NCBI GenBank assembly: GCA_965205165.1
Contig: OZ242037.1
Location: 310,001 to 374,000 of the forward strand
DNA from: CBDESM01 sp965205165
GTDB taxonomy: Bacteria; Chloroflexota; Dehalococcoidia; Bin125
DNA: 64,000 bases
Direction of reading: 5' to 3'
A model generated the notes under the pieces. It made no database searches, had not been told where the DNA came from, and saw nothing but the letters and a program-made list of their open reading frames with translations. A program made the position numbers and the translations under genes. Positions 16,983 through 23,419 of the stretch are shown here, piece by piece (position 1 is the first letter of the stretch; each line of letters starts with the position of its first letter).

Positions 16983-18334
16983 CTGCCGGCGAACCTGCAC
17001 GGGCTACAGGCGAGCTAGGGAAGCGTTTTGTCGCGCAGTTCTTTGAGCGTCGCAAGGCGACGCTGGCGCGACGGGTCTGGTTGGAGAATATCCGCATCGA
17101 ATCGCAGGTTGAGGTTCCTGTCGGTCCACGAGACGCTGCGGAAGGGGATACTGCCGGTGATTGGTGGGGGGCGTACCTCGGCGGGCAGACTCCGCAATCG
17201 GGCGAGGCGGGGGGAGAGCGGCTGCGGGTGGCGGATTTGTTCTGCGGGGCGGGCGGGTTGTCGCTGGGGGTGCGGCAGGCGGCGGCGGAGCTGGGGATGG
17301 CGACGGTGACGGAGCTGGCGGTGGATTCGGATGCGGCGGCGCTGGCTACGTTCGCGGCGAATCATGATGTGCGGGAGGCGCGATGGGAGTCGGTGACGTC
17401 GCTGGTGGATTACCGCGTGAACGGGTGGGAGCAGGAGGCGTCGTTCAGTTATCCGCCGGAGATCATCGACGAAGGAGCGGCTGCGGCCTGCAGGCGGGCG
17501 GATCTGCTCGCGGCGGGGCCGCCGTGCCAAGGGCATTCGAATTTGAATAATCGATCGCGAAGGGCGGATCTTCGCAATCACTTGATGTTGACGGTGCCGG
17601 CGTTCGCGATCGCGGCGGGCGTGCCGCAGGTGGTCATCGAGAACGTGCCGGAGGTGGTGCATGACTACAGGGATGTGGCGGCTACGTCGATTTCGCTGCT
17701 TGAGGGCGCGGGATACCGGGTCAGGCACGGGGTGCTGCGGGCGGATGCGATGGGCTGGCCGCAGACGCGGCGGCGTTACTTCATCGTGGCGTGCCGCGAT
17801 CGGGAGCCGGTTGATTTGACGGTCATCGGCGCTGCCTTGGCCGCCGATGCGCCGCGGACGGTGGGGTGGCTGCTGGATTGGCTTGCGGCGCAAGATGCGC
17901 CTTATGACGATCTGCTTGATCGCGGGACGGAGCACAATGAGGAGAATCAGGGACGGATTGAATGGCTCTTCGACAATGATGAGTATGATTTGCCGGATTC
18001 GGAGCGTCCCGCGTCGCATCGGGGCGGGCATACCTACGGGGCGGTGTACGGACGGATGCGTCCAGATGCGCCCGCGCCGACGATCACGACGGGATTCACG
18101 ACGCCGGGGCGGGGGCGGTTCATTCATCCGACTGAGCGGCGGACGTTGACGCCGCGGGAGGCGTCGCTGATCCAAGGGTTTCCGCTCGGGTACCGGTTCG
18201 CGGGAGAGGGGGGCGCTCGGCCGTCGCGGTCGCAGTTGGCGAAGTGGATCGGCGATGCGGTGCCGATGCCGCTGGGGTATGCGGCGGCGCTGTCGGCGCT
18301 CGCCGGAATGAGGAATGAACGGGGCAGTGCCTGA
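16979..18334 (+). CDS. C5-cytosine-specific DNA methyltransferase
   Basis: This 451-residue protein has all key motifs of m5C methyltransferases. Motif I is VADLFCGAGGLSLG (86-97), motif IV GPPCQGHS with the catalytic Cys at 183, motif VI IENVPEVV (220-227), motif VIII WPQTRRRYFIV, and motif X QLAKWIGDAVP near the end. Target recognition should lie between about 290 and 400 (NEENQGRIEWLF to TFTTPG-like segments). An 80-residue N-terminal extension with RFVAQFFERRKATLARR precedes the core. The first 180 nt have the AT-richer style of the upstream genes, then the sequence turns strongly G-rich near 17,160. It may protect the host DNA while the other three proteins act on unmodified DNA. Confidence 0.9.
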   Translation: MTAGEPARATGELGKRFVAQFFERRKATLARRVWLENIRIESQVEVPVGPRDAAEGDTAGDWWGAYLGGQTPQSGEAGGERLRVADLFCGAGGLSLGVRQAAAELGMATVTELAVDSDAAALATFAANHDVREARWESVTSLVDYRVNGWEQEASFSYPPEIIDEGAAAACRRADLLAAGPPCQGHSNLNNRSRRADLRNHLMLTVPAFAIAAGVPQVVIENVPEVVHDYRDVAATSISLLEGAGYRVRHGVLRADAMGWPQTRRRYFIVACRDREPVDLTVIGAALAADAPRTVGWLLDWLAAQDAPYDDLLDRGTEHNEENQGRIEWLFDNDEYDLPDSERPASHRGGHTYGAVYGRMRPDAPAPTITTGFTTPGRGRFIHPTERRTLTPREASLIQGFPLGYRFAGEGGARPSRSQLAKWIGDAVPMPLGYAAALSALAGMRNERGSA

Positions 18335-18339
18335 TTCGG

Positions 18340-19692
18340 TCAGCGGGCGGTTTGGGGGTCTGGGGGTTTTGCTAGGAGGATGCTTAGGGCGGCGGTGGCT
18401 AGGAGGAGGATGAAGGCTAGGAAGACTTGGTCGTAGGAGCCTGTTTGGTCGAAGGCTAGGCCGGCGGCTAGGGGGCCTAGGGCGTTTAGGCCTAGTTGGA
18501 TGGGGGCGGTGGCGCTTCTGATGCGGCCTACTGAGTAGCGGCCGAAGTAGTCGGGGAAGGAGACTCTGTTGAGGGGGAGTTGTGCGCCGAAGGCGAGGCC
18601 GTGCCAGATGACGAAGACTATGGCCATCCAGAGGGCGTTGGCTTGCATGAGCCAGATGATGCCTGTTGTGGTGAAGATGATGATGAGGGGGAGGGCGCGG
18701 CGGACGGACATGCGCTGGCGGAGTTCGCCGCCGATGACGCCGCCGAGGATGCCCATGCCGGCCCAGAGGGGGTAGAGGAAGACGGAGGTTTCGGGTGCGA
18801 TGCCGTTTTGGCTGAGGTGGAGGACGAACATGAAGTTGGTGGTGCCGCCGACGATGCGGAGCATGGAGGTGCCGAGGAGGAGGAGCCAGAAGGCGCGTGT
18901 GCGGATCGCGCCGCGGACGGTCCATTCGGGGTCTGCGCCTTCGGCGGCGGTGAGGGGGGCGGTTTCGGTGCTGGTCGTCGTTGCGTCTTGGTCGTTTGCG
19001 GAGGGGGCGGTCATTTCGGTGCGGGTGATTGGGCGTCGGCCGGAGTCGGGGAGGAGGCCGACGTCTTCGGGGCGGCGGCGGACGATGAGCGGGGGGATGA
19101 GCGCTACGGCGGCGATCATGATGGCGAGTGCGATGAAGGCTTCGCGGAGGCCGGCGGCGGCGAGTGCGATGCCGATGACGGCGGGCATGAGTGCCATTGC
19201 GCCGCGGGTGCCGACCATGGTGAGGCCCATGGCCCTGCCGCGGTCGCGGATGAACCAGTTGGCGATGACGACGATGACGGCGGTTTCGATGACGGCGACG
19301 GCGATGGCGCGTCCGGCGCCCCAGGCGAGCCAGAGTTGCCAGGCTTGGTCGATGAAGGCGAGGGCGGTCATCATGGCGGCGAGGATGGCGACGCCGGCGA
19401 CGAGGAGTTCGCGGGCGCCGCGGCGGTCGAGGATGATGCCGACGGCTGGGGTGAGGATTGCGCCGGCGATGGTGCCGATGGTGATGGCGAAGCCGATGGA
19501 GGCTGTGCTCCAGCCGAAATGGTCGCGGAGCGGTGGGGTGAGTGCGCCGAGGACGGGGTTGAAGAAGGCGACGGAGGAGAAGGCGGCCATGGAGACGGCG
19601 ATGGCGACCCACCAGTTCGGGGAGAGCAGGCGGAAGGGGCGGCGGTAGAGGATGGCGGGAGGGCTGCCGCTGCGTTCGGGCGGGGGGGTCAT
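18340..19692 (-). CDS. MFS transporter
   Basis: This 450-residue protein has about twelve hydrophobic helices. Typical MFS loop motifs are present: GIILDRRGARELLVAG after helix 2 and GELRQRMSVRRALPLI after helix 8. The N-terminal helix contains AAFSSVAFFNPVLGAL, and the domain closest in look is the oxalate/monocarboxylate-type MFS_1 group. A hydrophilic loop of about 50 residues rich in Thr, Glu and Asp lies between helices 6 and 7. The substrate is unknown. The 3' end uses CTA leucine codons in an unusual cluster. Its start overlaps the stop of the small repeat protein as ATGA. It converges with the cytosine methylase gene, 5 bp apart. Confidence 0.88.
   Translation of the reverse strand: MTPPPERSGSPPAILYRRPFRLLSPNWWVAIAVSMAAFSSVAFFNPVLGALTPPLRDHFGWSTASIGFAITIGTIAGAILTPAVGIILDRRGARELLVAGVAILAAMMTALAFIDQAWQLWLAWGAGRAIAVAVIETAVIVVIANWFIRDRGRAMGLTMVGTRGAMALMPAVIGIALAAAGLREAFIALAIMIAAVALIPPLIVRRRPEDVGLLPDSGRRPITRTEMTAPSANDQDATTTSTETAPLTAAEGADPEWTVRGAIRTRAFWLLLLGTSMLRIVGGTTNFMFVLHLSQNGIAPETSVFLYPLWAGMGILGGVIGGELRQRMSVRRALPLIIIFTTTGIIWLMQANALWMAIVFVIWHGLAFGAQLPLNRVSFPDYFGRYSVGRIRSATAPIQLGLNALGPLAAGLAFDQTGSYDQVFLAFILLLATAALSILLAKPPDPQTAR
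18372..18495. other. Cluster of seven CTAG tetranucleotides in the MFS gene
   Basis: CTAG occurs at 18372, 18399, 18417, 18456, 18468, 18477 and 18492. On the coding strand most arise because leucine is written CTA before a G-starting codon, whereas CTC or CTG is used elsewhere in the gene. The patch lies next to the foreign operon. Confidence 0.6.
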
Positions 19693-20003
19693 TGGGCGTT
19701 TCCGCTCGGGCTGATCGGGGAGGGAAGCGGGCGGCGGGCAGTCGGTGGCTTGATGCGCGACGGCGTGATTCGGGCGTCGGGTCCGCGGATGATCGGGGGG
19801 CGGACGGCCGGGGTTCGGAGGTTTGCGGAGAGGGCGTGGGTGTTGTGTTCGTCGATGATCGGAGCGCGGATGGACTGGAACCGGAGGTTGGCAGCGGGGG
19901 GGCGAGCGTTCTGCTCAATGGCGATCAGGGTGCGGAGGTTCGCGGCGCGGGAGTCGGGTTCGACGGAGATCGGGGCGCGGATGGCCGGGGGGACGCGGGT
20001 CAT
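19689..20003 (-). CDS. Small repeat-containing hypothetical protein upstream of the MFS gene
   Basis: This 104-residue basic protein is built from imperfect units. IRAPI or RPPI is followed by an acidic turn and then AANLRT, AANLRF or SANLRT. There is no signal peptide, membrane segment or known domain. An AAGGGA Shine-Dalgarno precedes the ATG at 20003, and the stop codon overlaps the MFS start as ATGA, which argues that it is translated. It may be a structural repeat protein or a leader needed for coupling. The alternative is that the DNA repeat itself is the feature and the ORF is incidental. The 353 bp between the MFS gene and the next gene hold nothing else that I see. Confidence 0.4.
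   Translation of the reverse strand: MTRVPPAIRAPISVEPDSRAANLRTLIAIEQNARPPAANLRFQSIRAPIIDEHNTHALSANLRTPAVRPPIIRGPDARITPSRIKPPTARRPLPSPISPSGNAQ
19791..19984. repeat. Interspersed imperfect repeats (two motifs, three copies each)
   Basis: Motif A, close to GATCGGGGCGCGGATGG, occurs at 19791, 19857 and 19968. Motif B, close to CGGAGGTTCGCGG, occurs near 19816, 19882 and 19932. A and B are 25 bp apart in the first two copies. The repeats encode the RAPI and ANLRT peptide units of the minus-strand ORF. Confidence 0.6.
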
Positions 20004-20044
20004 GGGGTGCGTCCCTTAGGATCGGGGCCTGAGCGGGGGGCGTC

Positions 20045-21049
20045 ATGGGCGACGGTGCCGGGCTTCGGATCGGGTTGGGGCGTGATGCTTGGGAGCGCTG
20101 CGGGGGGCGGGTGTCGGCGGTTGCGCCGGGGGCTGAGGTGGTGGTGCTGGAGCGGGATGGTTCTTGGGATGGGGCGGGGGAGGGGTTGGATGGGTTCTTC
20201 TTGTCGCACGATTTGTTTTTCTACGCGGAGGCGCTGCGGTCGCTGGTTGCGGTGCTGGAGAGCGCGCCGCCGCGCTGGATGCAGTCGGCAAGCACGGGGG
20301 TGGACCACGCGGTCTATGCGGGGTACATCGCGGCGGGGGGGACGTTGACGAATGCGCCGGGGGTGCATGGGGGGGCGATTGCGGAGTACGTGTTCGCGCA
20401 CATTCTGCATCGGGCCAAGTTAGTGGGTGAGCACGGGTTGAACGCGGGGGAGCGTCGGTGGGCGCCGCTGGAGTCGGAGAGTTTGGAGGGGCGGACGATC
20501 GGGATGGTGGGGTACGGGGGGATCGGGGCGGGGATCGCGGGGCGGGCGCGGGCGTTCGGGATGCGGACAATGGCGACGAAGCGGCGTGCGCCGGGGGATC
20601 CGAATCTGGATGTACACTTGCGGCCGGAGCGGCTGGGGGAGTTGCTGGCGGAGTCGGATTACGTGGTGCTGTGCGTGCCGCTGACGGATGAGACGGACGG
20701 GTTGATCGGGGCGGCGGAGCTGGGGCAGATGCGGGAGGGGGCGATGTTGATCAACGTGGCGCGGGGGCGGGTGCTGGATCATGAGGCGCTGGGGGAGGCG
20801 CTGCGGCGGGGGGCGATCGGGCATGCAGTGCTGGATGTGGCGCCGGTGGAGCCGCTGGGGGCGGATTCGGGTTTGTGGGATTTGCCGAACTGCACGATCA
20901 CGCCGCATGATTCGGGGCATGTGGCGGAGGCGATTTCGCGGACGGACGAGTTTTTCCTGCGGAATTTGGCGCGGTTCGCGCGGGGGGAGGCGCTGGAGTG
21001 GGTGGTGGAGGACATCGAGTTGTCGGAGCCGAACGAGGGGGCGATCTGA
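20045..21049 (+). CDS. D-isomer-specific 2-hydroxyacid dehydrogenase
   Basis: This 334-residue NAD(P)-dependent oxidoreductase has GMVGYGGIGAGIAGRARAFGM (GxGxxG) near residue 150, then the catalytic Arg in LINVARGRVLD and the catalytic His in TITPHDSG. Between them the expected Glu lies in the segment APVEPLG. The family reduces 2-keto acids to D-2-hydroxy acids or the reverse. The substrate-binding N-terminal domain is divergent, so glyoxylate or hydroxypyruvate specificity cannot be claimed. It is preceded by TAGGAT at 20017 and a G-rich Shine-Dalgarno region. The second paralogue at 27314 is only distantly related. Confidence 0.88.
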   Translation: MGDGAGLRIGLGRDAWERCGGRVSAVAPGAEVVVLERDGSWDGAGEGLDGFFLSHDLFFYAEALRSLVAVLESAPPRWMQSASTGVDHAVYAGYIAAGGTLTNAPGVHGGAIAEYVFAHILHRAKLVGEHGLNAGERRWAPLESESLEGRTIGMVGYGGIGAGIAGRARAFGMRTMATKRRAPGDPNLDVHLRPERLGELLAESDYVVLCVPLTDETDGLIGAAELGQMREGAMLINVARGRVLDHEALGEALRRGAIGHAVLDVAPVEPLGADSGLWDLPNCTITPHDSGHVAEAISRTDEFFLRNLARFARGEALEWVVEDIELSEPNEGAI

Positions 21050-21073
21050 CGGGGCAGGGGTGACGGGGCGGGG

Positions 21074-22444
21074 GTGGGGGCCTTGGCGGATGGGCCTTGG
21101 TCGGGTATCCACGGGGGTGTGGATGTCGCGCCGCCGCCCTCGGATGCTGCTGGGTCGCTCGCTTGGCTGCGGGAGGCGGGGGAGGACTGCGCGATTGGGC
21201 CGTATTTGCGCAGCGGGCATGCATCGGTGAGGCGGGCGGCGGCGATGGCGGCCGCGAGGGCGGGGGCGGGCGGGCTGCTGCCGATGCTGCGGGAGGCGGC
21301 GGCGGGGGATGAATCGCAGGATGTGCGGCGGGAGGCGGCATCGGCGATCGGGCGGCTCTCGCGGGAGCTGCCGCAGGCGTTCGGGCTGCTGGTCGAGTTG
21401 GCGGAGCATGATGATCCGGGGGTCGTGCTGCAGGCGGCGCGCGGCTTGGCGGCGGCGCTGCGGGACTCGTTGAACGGGGCGGTGGCGGAGGCGATGCTGG
21501 AGCGGCTGGCCTGCCATCGGAATGAGATCGTGCGCGAGTTCGTGCAGATCGAGCGGGCGCGGGCGCTTGGCGCTTCGGGTAGCCGCGAAATTCGGGGGGG
21601 GGGGGGGGGGGGGGGGCACGCTCAGGTTCAGAATTGGCTGTGCGATGTGCTGGTGCATGGGGATGTGCTGGAGGCGCTGGCTCGGATTCCGGATGACAGC
21701 GTCCATCTGACCTTCACTTCGCCGCCGTACTACAACGCGCGCGACTACTCGACCTACGGCTCCTACGAGGAGTACTTGCAGTTTTTGGAGCGGGTCTTCG
21801 GCGAGCTGCAGCGGGTGACCAAGGAGGGGCGCTTCTTCGTGCTCAACACGTCGCCGGTGATCGTGGGGCGGGCGGGGCGGCAGCATGAGAGTTCGCGCTA
21901 CGCGATTCCGTTCGACCTGCATCCGCGGCTGACGGCGGCGGGCTGGAAGTTCATCGACGACATCGTCTGGCGCAAGCCGTCGGGTGCGGCGAAGCCGCGC
22001 AACAGCGGCTTCGCGGTGCATCGGCAGCCGCTCACCTACAAGGCCAACGCGGTGACGGAGTACTTGATGGTCTACCGCAAGCGCTCGGCCAGGCTGATCG
22101 ATTGGAACCTGCGGCAGTACGACGGCGCGGCGCGGGAGGCGAGCCGGGTTGCGGGCTGGTACGAGGCGTCGAACGTGTGGGAGGTGGATCCGGCCTTCGA
22201 CCGGGTGCACAGCGCGGTCTTCCCGCTGGGGCTCTGCGAGCGGGTGGTGCGCTACTACTCGATGATCGGGGATTTGGTGTTCGATCCGTTCGCGGGCAGC
22301 GGGACTTTGGGCGAGGCGGCGCAGGCGCTGGGCCGGCATGCGCTGCTCTGCGAGGTCGACGATCGCTACGCGGCCCGCATTCAGCAGCGACTGGGGCTCG
22401 GCATCCGGCGGGTCCCGGCGGCGGAGTTCGGAGCGCGCCGATGA
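21074..22444 (+). CDS. HEAT-repeat/DNA methyltransferase fusion, putatively phase-variable
   Basis: This 456-residue protein has two unlike parts. Residues 25-170 form HEAT-like helical repeats (YLRSGHASVRRAAAMAAARA, MLREAAAGDESQDVRREAAS, LVELAEHDDPGVVLQAARGL). Seven glycines (175-181) encoded by a run of 23 G come next. Then a beta-class DNA methyltransferase follows, with TSPPYYNARDYS at 215-226 and DPFAGSGTLGEA at 404, as in N4-cytosine enzymes. The reading frame is open as assembled. One G more stops translation at 21694-21696 and one fewer at 21708-21710. Codon use shifts from G-ending to mixed at the tract. The next gene overlaps by ATGA and encodes a CfrBI-like endonuclease. The GTG start is uncertain. 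Confidence 0.85.
   Translation: MGALADGPWSGIHGGVDVAPPPSDAAGSLAWLREAGEDCAIGPYLRSGHASVRRAAAMAAARAGAGGLLPMLREAAAGDESQDVRREAASAIGRLSRELPQAFGLLVELAEHDDPGVVLQAARGLAAALRDSLNGAVAEAMLERLACHRNEIVREFVQIERARALGASGSREIRGGGGGGGHAQVQNWLCDVLVHGDVLEALARIPDDSVHLTFTSPPYYNARDYSTYGSYEEYLQFLERVFGELQRVTKEGRFFVLNTSPVIVGRAGRQHESSRYAIPFDLHPRLTAAGWKFIDDIVWRKPSGAAKPRNSGFAVHRQPLTYKANAVTEYLMVYRKRSARLIDWNLRQYDGAAREASRVAGWYEASNVWEVDPAFDRVHSAVFPLGLCERVVRYYSMIGDLVFDPFAGSGTLGEAAQALGRHALLCEVDDRYAARIQQRLGLGIRRVPAAEFGARR
21594..21616 (+). repeat. Homopolymer of 23 G inside the methyltransferase gene
   Basis: Twenty-three consecutive G residues lie at the junction of the HEAT and methyltransferase parts. Runs of 7-9 G are common elsewhere in the window because of the strand bias; this one is far longer. 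Such tracts slip during replication and switch methyltransferase genes on and off in other bacteria. It could also mark an assembly or sequencing error. Confidence 0.9.
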
Positions 22445-23346
22445 AGATCAGCCCGGATGCGCTCCGCGAGATGCTCCGCTGCCTGTTCGGCGACGGGGAC
22501 AATCACCGGCGGGTCGCGGTGGACGAGATCAACCGCGTCTTTCTGGAGGAGGCGATTGACTTCTTCACGACGGTGGCGGAGGCGAAGCTGCGCGGGGAAG
22601 ATTTGCCGAGCGCCGACTGGTATCAGGACGGGATGCTGGACGCCGGGCGCGGGAAGGAGGCGGTGGCGGCCGCGGCGGGGCTGGCGATCAAGTCGATCTC
22701 CAACATCCGCGAGTCGACGCGCAAGGAGGTCGTGGTCGATGAGAGCATCCGGAGCTACAGATCGCTGCGGCGGACGCTGGACGAGTTGATCGCGGCGAAG
22801 GATGCGCCGTCTTTGGTGCTCACGATCAAGATCGGGCCGGTCGGGGTGGACTTGACGATCGGGGAGAGCCTGATCGTGGTCAACGCGCTGGCGGCGCGGC
22901 ACGAGGCGATTCGCGGGGGCGCCTGGTCCACGATCGGGAAGGCGCTGGAGGTGCCGCTGATGGAGGCGTTGTGCCTGATGTTCGAGGCGGACGGGCAATG
23001 CTGGCGGCGCGCGGAGTACCGGGAGTTTCCGCACCAGATCGATTTCGTCTTGATGAGCCACGGCCGCCAGTACTTGTGCGAGGTGAAGCTGATGGGGAAG
23101 GGCAATCCGGAGAGCGCCAAGGCGGCGCACGCGCACAACGCATCGCTGCTGGTCGCCGACCGCCTGTCGGCGCAGGCGAAGGACTCGCTGACCAAGAACA
23201 GGATCGAGTGGGTCGCGATGGCGGAGCCGTCAGGCTGGAAACGGTTCGGTGAAGTGCTGCGCGAGTTCAACATCGGCAGCGGCGGCCCGCGGGATCTTTC
23301 CGAGCTGGATGAGGTGCTGGATCGAGTGCTGGCGGAGGTCGTTTAG
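22441..23346 (+). CDS. CfrBI-like type II restriction endonuclease
   Basis: This 301-residue protein ends in a PD-(D/E)xK nuclease core, with D201 in HQIDFVLMSHGRQYLCEV and E214-x-K216 in EVKLMGKGNPESA. The EVKLMGKGNPES segment is one I associate with the CfrBI restriction family (recognition CCWWGG in the type enzyme), which pairs with an N4-cytosine methyltransferase, as here. The N-terminal 190 residues, mostly helical, would provide DNA recognition and dimerisation. The start ATG overlaps the methyltransferase stop as ATGA, so nuclease synthesis should depend on the methyltransferase being translated to its end. The family name should be confirmed by profile search. Confidence 0.75.
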   Translation: MKISPDALREMLRCLFGDGDNHRRVAVDEINRVFLEEAIDFFTTVAEAKLRGEDLPSADWYQDGMLDAGRGKEAVAAAAGLAIKSISNIRESTRKEVVVDESIRSYRSLRRTLDELIAAKDAPSLVLTIKIGPVGVDLTIGESLIVVNALAARHEAIRGGAWSTIGKALEVPLMEALCLMFEADGQCWRRAEYREFPHQIDFVLMSHGRQYLCEVKLMGKGNPESAKAAHAHNASLLVADRLSAQAKDSLTKNRIEWVAMAEPSGWKRFGEVLREFNIGSGGPRDLSELDEVLDRVLAEVV

Positions 23347-23407
23347 CCGTGCAGGCCGCGAGTGCGCAGGCGGCGGGCAAGATCAATCGGCGCTTGGGCT
23401 GACGGTC

Positions 23408-23413
23408 TAGGGT
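23408..23413 (+). promoter_or_regulatory. -10-like hexamer TAGGGT, leaderless start of the SBP gene
   Basis: TAGGGT ends 6 nt before the ATG at 23420. No Shine-Dalgarno is present. Confidence 0.4.
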
Positions 23414-23419
23414 TGCGGG

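Noticed and set aside
13421..18334. Assignment of the GHKL-methylase operon to MZA, DISARM or BREX
   Set aside because: No Z1, AIPR, DrmA/B, PglX or PglZ-like protein is visible. Only the ATPase and methylase classes are shared.
21594..21616. Dismissing the G23 run as a pure sequencing artefact
   Set aside because: Kept as a finding because the frame is open across it, it lies exactly at a domain junction, and both off-frames stop quickly. The artefact risk (two-colour poly-G, mis-join) is noted.
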